Assembly (NCBI RefSeq): GCF_000312125.1
Contig: NZ_HE978643.1
Coordinates: 219,301-283,300, forward strand
Direction: 5' to 3'
Length of the DNA stretch: 64,000 nucleotides
Origin: Timonella senegalensis JC301
Lineage (GTDB): Bacteria > Actinomycetota > Actinomycetes > Actinomycetales > Cellulomonadaceae
Shown: positions 1-9,066 of the stretch, one piece after another
Numbering within the stretch: position 1 is the stretch's first letter
How the letters are laid out: each line of letters opens with the position of its first letter
Notes under the pieces: model-generated
The model's input: the letters and a program-made list of their open reading frames with translations, nothing else
Told to the model about the DNA's origin: nothing
Database searches by the model: none
Translations under genes and position numbers: made by a program

Positions 1-107
1 TCCCGGACCCCTCCATCACGAATCCGCACCTGGTCATCACTCCGCACCGTGATGCGCAGGCGTGGGACTCCGGAACGGGCGACATTGCTAACCCAAAGGA
101 GATCTGA
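1..107 (+). CDS. dmsB: DMSO reductase iron-sulfur subunit DmsB, C-terminal end (partial)
   Basis: Only the last 34 codons are present, read in the frame starting at base 3 and ending with TGA at 105-107. The stop overlaps the ATG of the anchor gene (ATGA), so the two are translationally coupled. A hydrophilic tail containing TNPHLVITPHRDA is plausible for the end of the four-cluster ferredoxin-like electron-transfer subunit that sits between the molybdenum catalytic subunit and the membrane anchor. The cysteine clusters lie outside the window, so the assignment rests mainly on the next gene being a DmsC anchor. Confidence 0.6.
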   Translation, partial: PDPSITNPHLVITPHRDAQAWDSGTGDIANPKEI

Positions 108-1114
108 TGAACACGCATGAGCTTCCGATGATCCTCTTTACGGTGATTGCGCAAATGTCGGTGGGTACGTTCTTGGTGCTGGGCGTCATTGATGTGGCGG
201 TGATGCGCGGTCGGTTCAAGGACTCCGCCACGCGTGTTGTTGAGCCAGTCCTATACGCAATCGGTCCGGCCCTCGTGCTGGGCCTGCTGGTCTCGATGCT
301 GCACATGAATGACATCACTAACGTGTTCAACGTGTTTAGGCACTGGAACTCGTCATGGCTGTCGCGCGAGATCATCTTCGGCGTCGCGTTTGCGGCTCTC
401 GGCTTCGCCACCGCAATCGTGACGTGGCTGCGCGCCGGCTCGGTTGCGCTTCGCCGCGTGCTTTCTGCGGTGACCGCACTGGCGGGCATCGCGTTGGTGT
501 GGGCAATGAGTCAGATCTATTACTCGGTTGTCACAATTCCGGCCTGGCACACCGCGATCGTGCCACTGCACTTCTTTGGCACCACGATCATTTTGGGTGC
601 GCTCGCGGTCGGTTCGGCCCTCATGGTCACCGCTGCGATCCGTGCCCGCAATGAGCCAAAGCCCGCCACAAAGACCACTACAAAACCCGCCCCGACCTCG
701 GGGTTTGCCGCTATGGTCAAGGGCCGGATCGCGGAGATCAACGCTCCGACCAGCGCTGACGAGTGGGCCTTGACCACCTCCATCGTGCGGTGGATCGCGG
801 TTGTGACCGCAATTGCGGGACTCGTGATCCTGCTGTCGTACCCCGTGCACATTGCGGACCTTGCCCAGGGCAATGCAACCGCGCAGGCGGCCGCAGCTGT
901 GTTCAGCGGCGGGTTCTTCATCGCGCGCATGGTTCTGCTGGCAATTTCTGCCATCCTGCTCGCGTTCTTCGCTTTTTCCACCGCGCGCAACACGCTGCGT
1001 GAGCGGCCGGGCTGGCTGGTCACGCTGATGGTTAGTGCGTTCGTGCTGGCTGCGATCGCCGAGATCATGGGGCGTTCGCTGCATTACGATTCGATGCTGC
1101 GGATTGGGATCTAG
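107..1114 (+). CDS. dmsC: DMSO reductase membrane anchor subunit DmsC
   Basis: A 335-residue integral membrane protein with about eight hydrophobic segments (near 7-32, 46-68, 83-108, 114-135, 142-175, 220-247, 266-290 and 300-320) and the ending typical of DmsC anchors (MGRSLHYDSMLRIGI). The family anchors the catalytic and iron-sulfur subunits to the membrane and oxidises menaquinol, passing electrons to DMSO or a related S- or N-oxide. A charged linker at about 176-215 separates two membrane halves. It overlaps dmsB by ATGA and is followed without a gap by a TorD-type chaperone, the usual context of a molybdoenzyme operon. The real substrate of the reductase cannot be told from the anchor. 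Confidence 0.88.
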   Translation: MNTHELPMILFTVIAQMSVGTFLVLGVIDVAVMRGRFKDSATRVVEPVLYAIGPALVLGLLVSMLHMNDITNVFNVFRHWNSSWLSREIIFGVAFAALGFATAIVTWLRAGSVALRRVLSAVTALAGIALVWAMSQIYYSVVTIPAWHTAIVPLHFFGTTIILGALAVGSALMVTAAIRARNEPKPATKTTTKPAPTSGFAAMVKGRIAEINAPTSADEWALTTSIVRWIAVVTAIAGLVILLSYPVHIADLAQGNATAQAAAAVFSGGFFIARMVLLAISAILLAFFAFSTARNTLRERPGWLVTLMVSAFVLAAIAEIMGRSLHYDSMLRIGI

Positions 1115-1771
1115 GTGCAGTTCGACCTAGCGTTTCGAGTTGCTACCGCTGGTCAGGTGCTGGGGCGGCTGCTTGTGCTGCCGCCCTCGCCTGCCGTGGC
1201 GGACATGTTTTCGGAGGAGCTCACCCGCTCGACTTGGCCGCTTGACGATGAATCGACCAGGCGTGGTCTCTCGCTTCTGGCCGACGGCCCGGGTCCATTT
1301 GTGCAGATTCACCAGGAGTTTCATCGCGGTGTGGCTCAGGAGAGTCTCTCCGGCCCGACACTGCGGGTCGGTTCGTACGTTGGAACTGGGGAATCGTCGA
1401 ATATCAGCGTGAATGCCGCGACCGCTTTGCGGTCGCTCTATTTCAAGCAGGGATTCTCCGTGCCTGGTTTTGATGGGATTTACGACGATTCCCTGGGCTT
1501 CCTGCTCATCTATCTGGCCCAGCGGGCTGGGGAACTGGGCCGCGCGCACGCGGCCGGCGACGTGGCGGCGGCGCGACTCGCACACGAACGAGGAAGCGAG
1601 GTGCGGCAGGGATTCGTGGACCCGGTGATTGAACCGCTGCTCGAGTCGCTGTCGGGGAGATTCGACGCTCCGCTGTGGCGGGCGTACCCCGACCTCGTGC
1701 GAGGATTTGTTGACCAGCACGCACGCCTGCGCGTGGCGTCAACGTTGGGCCCAGCGGAGGATAACAAGTGA
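1115..1771 (+). CDS. TorD/DmsD-type molybdoenzyme chaperone (first copy)
   Basis: A 218-residue soluble, mostly helical protein. GTG at 1115 directly follows the dmsC stop at 1112-1114. TorD/DmsD-family proteins bind the twin-arginine signal and apo form of the catalytic molybdoenzyme and hold it back until the cofactor is inserted. Segments supporting the family are TALRSLYFKQGFSVPG and DDSLGFLLIYLAQRAGEL, which match the alpha-helical LYxxxGF and DHxGxELxFM regions only loosely. It is more divergent than the next gene, which is a clear family member, and could serve a different maturation step. The position in the operon supports the assignment more than the motif does. Confidence 0.7.
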   Translation: MQFDLAFRVATAGQVLGRLLVLPPSPAVADMFSEELTRSTWPLDDESTRRGLSLLADGPGPFVQIHQEFHRGVAQESLSGPTLRVGSYVGTGESSNISVNAATALRSLYFKQGFSVPGFDGIYDDSLGFLLIYLAQRAGELGRAHAAGDVAAARLAHERGSEVRQGFVDPVIEPLLESLSGRFDAPLWRAYPDLVRGFVDQHARLRVASTLGPAEDNK

Positions 1772-2403
1772 GCGTAGAACAAGGGGAAGTAATGTTTGAC
1801 CAGCGATCCCTAGAGGACGCCATGATGATGTACTCGGTCCTGGGCAGCTTTCACCGCCAGCCACCGAGCGATGAGGTTCTGGCGCAGTTCCGTGGGTTCC
1901 TTAACCAATGGCCTGAGGCCGGCGAGCTAGGCCAGCGCGGTCTAGCGCATCTTGCCCAGTCGGAGCAGGCTGGGGAGGACGCTGCGGCGATCCGAGCGGA
2001 TCATACGTCCCTGTATGGCGTGACCGCGGTGGCCCTTGTGGCTCCCTACGAATCGGTCCACCGCGATCACGATCGCCTCCTGTTCGACGAGTCCACTTTG
2101 CAGGTGCGCGAGGCCTACCGGGAACTTGGGTTTTCCGCACCGCGCTTGAATAAGGAACCAGACGACCACATCGGGCTTGAGTTCAACTTCATGGCACGCG
2201 CACTCGAACTGGCTCTCACCGCGCATGATGCAGGTGACGCGGAAAACGCGAAGTGGTTCCTAGACCGCGCCCGCACTTTCCACAGAGAGCACCTTGCACA
2301 GTGGGCTGCAGAGATGCTTGAGCAGGTCGAGGCGCTTGCAGGCACTCACATGATGAAGGGTCTCGCGCTGCTCTCGCGCGGAGTGCTGGATCGCCCACTG
2401 TAA
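1768..2403 (+). CDS. TorD/DmsD-type molybdoenzyme chaperone (second copy)
   Basis: A 211-residue protein with the clear family core: YESVHRDHDRLLFDE near 94-108, a YRELGF turn near 118-122 and PDDHIGLEFNFMARAL at 131-146, matching the conserved P-D-H-I-G-x-E-L-x-F-M signature. Expected role: chaperone for folding and cofactor loading of the operon's catalytic subunit before Tat export. GTG at 1768 overlaps the previous stop (GTGA). The ATG at 1792 has a purine-rich ribosome site (AAGGGGAAG) just upstream and gives a start eight residues later, so it may be the real one. Two chaperones in a row may act at separate maturation steps or reflect an old duplication. Confidence 0.85.
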   Translation: MSVEQGEVMFDQRSLEDAMMMYSVLGSFHRQPPSDEVLAQFRGFLNQWPEAGELGQRGLAHLAQSEQAGEDAAAIRADHTSLYGVTAVALVAPYESVHRDHDRLLFDESTLQVREAYRELGFSAPRLNKEPDDHIGLEFNFMARALELALTAHDAGDAENAKWFLDRARTFHREHLAQWAAEMLEQVEALAGTHMMKGLALLSRGVLDRPL

Positions 2404-2536
2404 CGGTTGTTCTGCGTGACCCGTCACAATTCGGCTGCCCTATTCCGTGGAACTGCGGTGCACGGGCGTGGCCCGGCGCCGCTGAGCGGTAGGCTGGTCA
2501 AGTACATGGGCAAGCACCACGCGTTTGGAGTTAGCA

Positions 2537-3304
2537 GTGATTGAAGTAATGGGCCCCACCGAGATCAAGCGGGCACGGAAGACGGGCGCTCTGGTTGGCC
2601 AGATTCTTCAGTCAATGAAGCAGCGCGCTGTAGCTGGCACAAACCTCCTGGACATCGACGCTTGGACCAAGGCCATGATCGAGGAAGCGGGGGCCGTTTC
2701 CTGCTACGTGGACTACGAGCCGTCGTTTGGTGAGGGTCCGTTTGCCCACTACATCTGTACGTCGGTTAACGACGCCGTACTGCACGGAAAGCCGTACAAC
2801 TACACCCTGCGGAACGGTGACCTCCTTACGCTCGACCTTGCGGTGTCGCTCGACGGTGTCGTCGCCGACGCGGCGATCTCCTTTGTGATCGGCGGAGAGG
2901 GTACCGAGGAGGACCGGGCGCTCATCGACGCAACGGTTCGCGCGCTCGAGGCTGGCATTGCCGCGGTCAAACCCGGCAACAAGATCGGCGACATTTCCTA
3001 CGCGATCGGTCAGGTCTTGCGCGGAGCCGGATATACCGTAAACACGGACTTTGGCGGCCATGGGGTTGGCTCCACGATGCACCAAGACCCACATATCCCC
3101 AACAACGGTGAGGCTGGACGCGGGTTCAAGCTGCGCCCGGGGTTGCTGCTCGCGATCGAGCCGTGGGTTATGACCGGAACCGACGAGTTGGTCACCGCAT
3201 CGGATGGTTGGACGCTCAAGAGCGCCACCGGTTCACGCACTGCCCACACCGAACACACCGTCCTCGTCACGGCAGACGGCGCGGAGATCCTGACACTTCC
3301 ATAG
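2537..3304 (+). CDS. map: Methionine aminopeptidase, type I
   Basis: Removes the initiator methionine from new proteins with a two-metal M24 active site. The five ligands are all visible: two Asp in LTLDLA and VVADAA, His in GGHGVG, Glu in AIEPW and Glu in HTEHTV (D100, D111, H175, E208, E239 from this start). The frame opens further upstream at TTG 2525, but GGAG at 2527-2530 lies six bases before GTG 2537, so GTG is the better start, giving 255 residues. It stands alone, not next to adenylate kinase or secY, so it may be a second copy in the genome. A tandem 7-mer and a long palindrome follow it. Confidence 0.9.
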   Translation: MIEVMGPTEIKRARKTGALVGQILQSMKQRAVAGTNLLDIDAWTKAMIEEAGAVSCYVDYEPSFGEGPFAHYICTSVNDAVLHGKPYNYTLRNGDLLTLDLAVSLDGVVADAAISFVIGGEGTEEDRALIDATVRALEAGIAAVKPGNKIGDISYAIGQVLRGAGYTVNTDFGGHGVGSTMHQDPHIPNNGEAGRGFKLRPGLLLAIEPWVMTGTDELVTASDGWTLKSATGSRTAHTEHTVLVTADGAEILTLP

Positions 3305-3308
3305 CCTG

Positions 3309-3332
3309 CAGTTCCCAGTTCCCAGTTCCCAG
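3309..3332 (+). repeat. Tandem 7-mer, CAGTTCC x3
   Basis: Three exact head-to-tail copies of CAGTTCC followed by CAG, immediately after the methionine aminopeptidase stop codon. No function is apparent; replication slippage would explain it. Confidence 0.8.
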
Positions 3333-3359
3333 CGCGCGCTGTGCCGGGCGGCCCCCCAC

Positions 3360-3430
3360 GCGGCGTATCCGCACGTAATACTTCACGACGATTGACTCGC
3401 CTTCTCATGAGAAGGGGAGTCAATCGTCGT
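3360..3430. repeat. Dispersed palindromic intergenic element, copy A
   Basis: The element has a small dyad (GCGGC-GTA-TCCGC, 3360-3372), a short spacer and a long palindrome at 3385-3430. The long palindrome has 14-base arms starting ACGACGATTGACTC and a perfect centre CTTCTCATGAGAAG (3401-3414); there is only one G-G mismatch over the whole structure. It lies after map and before the ROK gene, both on the plus strand, where it could end or protect the map transcript. Three related copies occur later in the window. Confidence 0.85.
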
Positions 3431-3481
3431 AACTGAGGTGGGGATGGGCAGTCCACTGCCCTCCCGATTTGTTTTCAGAAG

Positions 3482-3511
3482 TTGACGATAAAGTGACCGC
3501 GCGCACATAAT
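3482..3511 (+). promoter_or_regulatory. Candidate housekeeping promoter of the ROK gene (leaderless)
   Basis: TTGACG at 3482-3487, an 18-base spacer, then CATAAT at 3506-3511. The hexamer ends six bases before ATG 3518 and no ribosome-binding site is present, so transcription should begin at or next to the start codon. Confidence 0.6.
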
Positions 3512-3517
3512 TACCGC

Positions 3518-4750
3518 ATGGCACAGCGCCCCAAGACTGAACCATCGCTCGGTACCCCAAGGTCGGGGTCTCAGCAGGGGTTGCGCGTGCGCAATAGGCA
3601 ACTCGTGCTGACAACAATTCTGAATGAGGGCGCCGCGACTCAGAGTGAACTCGCGCGCTCCACTGGGCTGTCGCAGGGAACCATTTCGAGCCTGGTCAAG
3701 GAACTCGTGGCGGACCGGGTCGTTGAAACCGAGGCAGTGGTATCTTCGGGCCGGCGGGCAACCCTTGTCTCACTCAAGTCCGACGCCCAAATCGTGGTGG
3801 GCGTGGACGTGGGGCGAACCCACCTGCGGGTGGCGACCTTCAACCTGCGCCACGAGCTGCTCGGGCGCAAGGACTTTGCGCTGGAGCTCGGGCACTCGTA
3901 CACGCAGACGCTTGCATTGGCAGGGGAGTGCCTCACTGAACTCCTCGAAGTGAGCGGTCATGACCGTGCCGCCATCTTGTCGTGCGTGGTGGGTATACCG
4001 GTGTCCATCGACACTTACTCGATGTCGGTTATCCAAGGCTCGGTCTTGCCCACGTGGGCGGGGGTGGATCTTCGTGAAGTGAGCGAGCAGCACCTTGGCA
4101 CGCCTGTGACCTTGGAAAACGACGCCAACCTTGGTGCGCTCGCGCATAGCGTGTACGACGACACTGAGGCCAAGAATTTGGTGTATATCAAGATCGCATC
4201 CGGCATCGGGGCAGGCCTCGTGCAGGACGGGCGGATCTACCGGTCGACCAGTGGACTCAGCGGGGAGATCGGGCACTTTCAAGTGTTCGACGCGGGAACC
4301 GTATGCTACTGCGGGAACCGTGGTTGCCTGGAAACAATCGCCTCCACGAGGAGCCTGGTCGCCGACTTTGGGCGGATGCGCATGAACCCGGAGCCCACGC
4401 TTTCCGGTCTCGTCGCCGAGGTGGAGGCGCGCGACCCTGCGGTGCTGAGGCTAATCGACGATGCTGGCGCAGCGTTGGGCAAGACCCTAGCCGTACTGGC
4501 AAACTTACTCGCACCGGACGTCATTGTGATTGGCGGACCCCTCGGCTCAGCTGCGGCCGATCTATTAGAGGCTGCGCGGGTGGCCGCTCACCGGCAGGCA
4601 CTGCCTGCAGTGGAAGCGAGCACCAATTTCAAGGTGTCACGGTTTAAGAATGACGCGGAGCTCTGGGGTGCCTGCGCGCTTGCTATCCAGATCGCTGGAG
4701 TGAGGGCTCTCGGGGGAGGTCCGTTGTCTTCGAGTATCACAATCAAATAA
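3518..4750 (+). CDS. ROK-family transcriptional regulator (XylR/NagC type)
   Basis: A 410-residue protein with a winged helix-turn-helix at about 28-75 (ATQSELARSTGLSQGTISSLVKEL) followed by a ROK sugar-kinase-like domain. In that domain VGVDVGRTHLRV at 94-105 is the nucleotide loop, LENDAN at 199-204 holds the catalytic-type Asp, GEIGH is at 249-253, and the zinc motif CYCGNRGCLE is at 263-272. ROK regulators of this build usually repress sugar uptake operons and are released by the sugar. It is next to, and on the same strand as, a monosaccharide ABC importer, so it is the likely regulator of that operon. The start has no ribosome-binding site and looks leaderless. Confidence 0.88.
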   Translation: MAQRPKTEPSLGTPRSGSQQGLRVRNRQLVLTTILNEGAATQSELARSTGLSQGTISSLVKELVADRVVETEAVVSSGRRATLVSLKSDAQIVVGVDVGRTHLRVATFNLRHELLGRKDFALELGHSYTQTLALAGECLTELLEVSGHDRAAILSCVVGIPVSIDTYSMSVIQGSVLPTWAGVDLREVSEQHLGTPVTLENDANLGALAHSVYDDTEAKNLVYIKIASGIGAGLVQDGRIYRSTSGLSGEIGHFQVFDAGTVCYCGNRGCLETIASTRSLVADFGRMRMNPEPTLSGLVAEVEARDPAVLRLIDDAGAALGKTLAVLANLLAPDVIVIGGPLGSAAADLLEAARVAAHRQALPAVEASTNFKVSRFKNDAELWGACALAIQIAGVRALGGGPLSSSITIK

Positions 4751-4778
4751 AGATTTCCTGCGAGGTTGTGTTCATCTC

Positions 4779-4807
4779 TTGACCGCAAGACCATGCAACG
4801 TTACTTT
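4779..4807 (+). promoter_or_regulatory. Candidate promoter of the sugar ABC operon
   Basis: TTGACC at 4779-4784, a 17-base spacer and TACTTT at 4802-4807, about 70 bases upstream of the ATPase gene. The spacing is ideal for a housekeeping sigma factor. No obvious ROK operator dyad was recognised beside it. Confidence 0.55.
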
Positions 4808-4875
4808 GGTCACAGAATCGCTATACCGTAGTTGCGGAACTGTTTTCACATAGCAAAGGCGCTAGGAGACAAGTG

Positions 4876-6420
4876 ATGTCAGACAACCATGTGGTCCTTG
4901 AGATGAAACACATAACCAAGGTCTTCCCTGGCGTGCGCGCGCTGGACGATGTCAACCTCCAGGTGCGCGCGGGCGAGATCCACGCCATCTGCGGTGAGAA
5001 CGGCGCGGGGAAGTCCACTCTCATGAAGGTGCTATCCGGCGTTTATCCGCATGGAACCTTTGAGGGGGAGTTGGTCTTCCAAGGGGAGAGCGTTGAATTC
5101 AAGGACATTAAAGCGTCTGAGGCTGCGGGAATCGCGATCATTCACCAGGAACTTGCGCTTATCCCTGAGCTCTCCATCATGGAGAACATCTTCCTTGGCA
5201 ACGAACCAAAATCGGGAATCGGAATCGATTGGCTCGAGGCTCGGCGCCGGTCCATGGACCTGATGGCACGCGTGGGCCTCCAAGAGTCTCCTGATACCGC
5301 GATCAAGAACATTGGCGTGGGTAAGCAGCAGCTCGTCGAAATCGCCAAGGCACTGTCCAAGGACGTCAAACTTCTCATCCTCGATGAGCCGACCTCCGCG
5401 CTCAACGAAGACGACTCTGAGGACCTACTCAACCTACTGCGCGGGCTCAAGTCCAAGGGCATGACCTGCATCATGATCTCTCACAAACTCAACGAGATCG
5501 AGGAGATCGCTGACACCATCACGATCATTCGTGACGGTAAAACAGTGGAAACACTGTCCGTGAAGGCCGGCGAGATCGACCAGGACCGTATCATCCGGGG
5601 CATGGTGGGACGCTCTATGGACGCGCGTTATCCCGACCACACGCCCCAGATCGGCGAGGTGTTCTTCGAGGTGAAGAACTGGACGGTGGAGCACCCTCAA
5701 GTGCCTGGCCGCATGGTGTGCAAGGGGTCGGAGTTCAACGTCAGACGCGGCGAGATTGTTGGATTTGCCGGGCTCATGGGCGCTGGCCGGACGGAGCTCG
5801 CGCGCTCTATCTTTGGCCGCAGTTACGGGAAATTCGTGGCAGGTCAGATTTACAAGGACGGCAAGCTCATTGAGCTGACGAGCGTGCGTAAAGCGATCGA
5901 GTCGGGCGTTGCCTACCTGTCAGAAGACCGCAAGTCGCTGGGCCTCAACCTGCTGGACTCCGTCATGCAGACCATCGTCTCCGCTGGGTTGCGCAAGATC
6001 TCGACCCGCACTGTCATCGATGAGATCGAGGAGTACAAGGCGGCGGAGGGGTACAGAAAGTCGCTGCGGATCAAGGTCAACGATGTGTATCGCAACATCA
6101 ACACCCTTTCCGGTGGTAACCAGCAGAAGGCCGTCCTTGCCAAGTGGCTGTTCACTGAACCTGACGTGCTCATCCTCGACGAACCCACGCGCGGTATCGA
6201 TGTCGGCGCGAAGTACGAGATCTACGGCCTCATTCAGAAACTTGCAGACCAGGGCAAAGGCGTAGTCGTCATCTCGTCAGAGCTGCCTGAGCTTCTTGGA
6301 ATCTGCGACAGAATCTACACGATCTTTGAAGGACGCATAACGGGCGATGTGAGTCGCGGAGTTGCGACTCAGGAAAACCTCATGCGCCTCATGACTACCC
6401 CTACTTCGGCCGCCGTCTGA
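4876..6420 (+). CDS. mmsA: Multiple-monosaccharide ABC transporter ATPase (MmsA/GguA type)
   Basis: A 514-residue tandem ABC ATPase that powers sugar import. The first domain has Walker [10 protein letters not shown] near 40-48, a signature-like [13 protein letters not shown] and Walker [15 protein letters not shown]. The second has a degenerate Walker A (GLMGAGRTE), signature SGGNQQKAV and Walker [12 protein letters not shown]; an inactive second P-loop is usual in this family. The segment [15 protein letters not shown] is typical of the MmsA/GguA branch rather than RbsA or MglA. GTG 4873 is also in frame, but AGGAGA at 4864-4869 fits ATG 4876 better. It is followed by the permease and the binding protein. 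Confidence 0.88.
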   Translation: MSDNHVVLEMKHITKVFPGVRALDDVNLQVRAGEIHAICGENGAGKSTLMKVLSGVYPHGTFEGELVFQGESVEFKDIKASEAAGIAIIHQELALIPELSIMENIFLGNEPKSGIGIDWLEARRRSMDLMARVGLQESPDTAIKNIGVGKQQLVEIAKALSKDVKLLILDEPTSALNEDDSEDLLNLLRGLKSKGMTCIMISHKLNEIEEIADTITIIRDGKTVETLSVKAGEIDQDRIIRGMVGRSMDARYPDHTPQIGEVFFEVKNWTVEHPQVPGRMVCKGSEFNVRRGEIVGFAGLMGAGRTELARSIFGRSYGKFVAGQIYKDGKLIELTSVRKAIESGVAYLSEDRKSLGLNLLDSVMQTIVSAGLRKISTRTVIDEIEEYKAAEGYRKSLRIKVNDVYRNINTLSGGNQQKAVLAKWLFTEPDVLILDEPTRGIDVGAKYEIYGLIQKLADQGKGVVVISSELPELLGICDRIYTIFEGRITGDVSRGVATQENLMRLMTTPTSAAV

Positions 6421-6444
6421 CGGCTCACTAGCTAAGGAAAACCA

Positions 6445-7728
6445 ATGGCCCGGTTCATGGACAGTTTCAAAGGAAACGTTCGCGGCTTCGGCATGATCTT
6501 TGCCTTGCTCGCCCTGATCGTGTTCTTCCAGTGGCAGACAGGCGGCAACGTCCTGACCCCGTCCAACGCGATGAACATCATCATCAACAACTCGCACGTG
6601 CTCATCATGACCATGGGCATGCTCATGGTGATCGTGATTGGGCACATTGACCTTTCAGTGGGAAGCGTTGCTGCGACAGTCGGAATCGTCGTGGCGCTTG
6701 CCACCGCTGAGTGGGAGCTCCATTGGGCCTTGGCTGTGCTTCTCGGAATCGCACTCGGCTTCCTCATTGGTTCTTGGCAGGGCTTCTGGCTCGCCCAGGT
6801 AGGTATCCCAGGCTTCATCACTACCTTGGCCGGCATGATGTTCTTCCGCGGACTGAACCAGTACATCGGTCACTCCAAAACCATCCCCGTGCCTGAGGAA
6901 ATCCAGAAGATGGGCTCCGGCTACCTTCCCGAATGGGGCCCCAACACGGGCATGAATAACTCGACGCTCCTGCTGGGAATCGTGGCGATCCTCGCTCTCG
7001 TTTTCCTCGAGTTCCGCAAGCGCGCACGCCTGACCCGCATCAACGCCGATGTGCCACCCCTGTATGCGTCTCTCCTCAAGCTCGTCCTGTTCGGTGTGGT
7101 AATTGGGTACCTCGTCCAACTGTTCGGCACGGGACGCCCGGGCACCTCGTTCCCGATCCCCGGCGTAATCCTCGTGGTCTTGGCTATCATTTACACGTTC
7201 GTGACAACGCGAACCACGATCGGTCGTCACGTGTATGCGGTTGGTGGTAACAAGGCCGCGGCTGCTCTCTCGGGTGTGAACACCAAGGGCACCTACTTCT
7301 TTGTCATGCTGAACATGTCCGTCCTCGCCTCGCTTGCCGGCATCCCGTTCATTGGGCGCATGCGAGCATCCGGTCCGGCCGACGGCCTGAACTGGGAACT
7401 CGACGTCATTGCCGCTGTATTCATCGGCGGCGCGGCTGTCTCTGGAGGTGTGGGCACCGTGATGGGCTCCATCATCGGTGGCATGGTTATGGCGGTTTTG
7501 AACAACGGCCTCCAGCTCATGAGTATCGGCGCCGCAAGCCAGCAGATGATCAAAGGCCTCGTGCTCCTCGCGGCCGTCGCCTTTGACGTCTACAACAAGA
7601 CCCAGGGCCGGCCATCCATCACCGGATGGTTGACCCGGAAAAAGGGAGCGCCGAGTGATGGCGCCTCAGGTGGGGCAATCACGCAGGTTGGCCCAGTAGA
7701 TCCATCCAAACCAACTGAAATCGCATAA
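6445..7728 (+). CDS. mmsB: Multiple-monosaccharide ABC transporter permease (MmsB/GguB type)
   Basis: A 427-residue permease with about ten hydrophobic segments and the BPD_transp_2 signature region GHIDLSVGSVAATVG near 70-84. The family forms the transmembrane channel and couples to the ATPase encoded 24 bases upstream. It is longer than RbsC-type permeases because of a central hydrophilic insert and extra segments around 190-240, which fits the GguB/XylH branch. The C-terminal part contains the conserved AAVFIGGAAVSGGVGTVMGS. The last 30 residues are polar and probably cytoplasmic. A 184-base gap with a possible hairpin separates it from the binding-protein gene. Confidence 0.87.
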   Translation: MARFMDSFKGNVRGFGMIFALLALIVFFQWQTGGNVLTPSNAMNIIINNSHVLIMTMGMLMVIVIGHIDLSVGSVAATVGIVVALATAEWELHWALAVLLGIALGFLIGSWQGFWLAQVGIPGFITTLAGMMFFRGLNQYIGHSKTIPVPEEIQKMGSGYLPEWGPNTGMNNSTLLLGIVAILALVFLEFRKRARLTRINADVPPLYASLLKLVLFGVVIGYLVQLFGTGRPGTSFPIPGVILVVLAIIYTFVTTRTTIGRHVYAVGGNKAAAALSGVNTKGTYFFVMLNMSVLASLAGIPFIGRMRASGPADGLNWELDVIAAVFIGGAAVSGGVGTVMGSIIGGMVMAVLNNGLQLMSIGAASQQMIKGLVLLAAVAFDVYNKTQGRPSITGWLTRKKGAPSDGASGGAITQVGPVDPSKPTEIA

Positions 7729-7735
7729 CCGCCGC

Positions 7736-7799
7736 GCCTGCTTGCAGAGTCGCCCTGTTCGCAGTGCGTTCTGCTCACCTCAGGCGGTGCGGAGCAGGC
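7736..7799 (+). promoter_or_regulatory. Long-loop inverted repeat between permease and binding-protein genes
   Basis: GCCTGCT at 7736-7742 can pair with AGCAGGC at 7793-7799, with a second nested option ACCGCC / GGCGGT. Structures in this position often end or process the mRNA so that the binding protein is made in excess. The loop is long and no T-run follows, so support is weak. Confidence 0.3.
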
Positions 7800-7918
7800 T
7801 TCACAGCTGAACTGCTTCGTCACCGCACAGCGCACAACTCGGCTCGTCCGAATCGCCCAAGTGGAGGCTTTCCACTGACCTACTCACCACACGGTGAACT
7901 CTTGATAAAGGTATGCAC

Positions 7919-9043
7919 ATGAGAAAGACACTTCGCACTTCTCTTGCCCTAGGTGCCGTTGCAGCAATGATGCTCGCCGGTTGCAGTACCAGCGAGCGTG
8001 GCGATGGGGAAACCCCAACAGACACGGGCACCGGAACCGCGGGTTCGGAGGCTCCAGCGGGCTTTGACGCGGGCGCCAAGATCGGCGTCTCCCTCCCACA
8101 GCAGACCTCAGAGAACTGGGTTCTGGCAGAGGACCTGTTCAACCAGGGACTCAAGGATGCCGGATTTGAACCTATGGTTCAGTTTGCCAACAACGGTGCC
8201 TCCGAGCAGCAGCAGCAGATCGGCGCAATGATTACCTCGGGCGTGAAGGTCCTGATCATTGGAGCAGTCGACGGTGGACAGCTGGGCGCACAGGCCGAGG
8301 AGGCTAAGAAGGAAGGCATTACGGTTATCGCGTACGACCGTCTGCTGACCAACACCAAGGACGTGGACATGTATATCGCGTTCGACCCATTTAGGGTTGG
8401 TGAACTCCAAGGTGACTCGCTCCTACAGGGCCTCGCGGCTCTCAAGGGATCGGGCCCATACAACATTGAGCTCCTTGCAGGCTCCCCGGACGACGCCAAC
8501 TCGGCAAAGTTCTTTGACGGGGCAATGTCCAAGCTGCAGCCAAAGATCGACGACGGCACCCTGAAGATCCTTTCGGGCCAGACCAAGTTCGACCAGGTTG
8601 CTACCCAGGGTTGGAAGGCAGAGAACGCCCAGTCGCGCTTCTCCACCATCATGACCGCAAACTACGAGAAGGAAGAACTCCACGGAATCCTCTCGCCAAA
8701 CGACACGCTTGCGCGTGCCGCACTGACCGCTGTTGACCAGGCCGGTAAGGACTATATCCCAGTTGCAACCGGTCAGGACTCCGAGGTTGAGTCGGTCAAG
8801 TGGGTCCTTGACGGACGCCAGTACTCGACCATCTACAAGGACACGCGTGAGCTTGTGAAGGAATCCATCAACGCAGTCATCGCGCTTCAGAAGGGTGAAC
8901 AGCCTCAGATCAACGACACCGAGTCGTACGACAACGGTGTCAAGGTCGTTCCATCGTTCCTCCTCGAGCCAGTTGTGGTGACCAAGGAGAACGCAAAGGA
9001 AGTCTACGCAGGCGACCCATTCGTGGGTGACCTAGTTAAGTAG
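7919..9043 (+). CDS. chvE: Sugar-binding lipoprotein of the ABC transporter (ChvE type)
   Basis: An exported lipoprotein that captures the sugar outside the cell for the MmsAB importer. The N terminus is a type II signal peptide: positive MRKTLR, a hydrophobic stretch, then the lipobox LAGC with the lipidated Cys at residue 22. A Thr/Gly-rich linker follows, then a periplasmic-binding-protein-like fold (ISLPQQTSENW-like strand near 55, VKVLIIGAVDGGQL, ELLAGSPDDANS). ATG 7913 is also in frame, but AAAGG at 7905-7909 is better spaced for ATG 7919. Sugar specificity cannot be read from the sequence; ChvE relatives bind several aldoses such as xylose, arabinose, glucose and galactose. Confidence 0.88.
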   Translation: MRKTLRTSLALGAVAAMMLAGCSTSERGDGETPTDTGTGTAGSEAPAGFDAGAKIGVSLPQQTSENWVLAEDLFNQGLKDAGFEPMVQFANNGASEQQQQIGAMITSGVKVLIIGAVDGGQLGAQAEEAKKEGITVIAYDRLLTNTKDVDMYIAFDPFRVGELQGDSLLQGLAALKGSGPYNIELLAGSPDDANSAKFFDGAMSKLQPKIDDGTLKILSGQTKFDQVATQGWKAENAQSRFSTIMTANYEKEELHGILSPNDTLARAALTAVDQAGKDYIPVATGQDSEVESVKWVLDGRQYSTIYKDTRELVKESINAVIALQKGEQPQINDTESYDNGVKVVPSFLLEPVVVTKENAKEVYAGDPFVGDLVK

Positions 9044-9066
9044 GACCCTTCGCACCAGGTGCACAC

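Noticed and set aside
3309..3332. Tandem CAGTTCC copies as a possible CRISPR or iteron array
   Set aside because: Only three 7-base units, with no spacers and no replication or Cas gene nearby.
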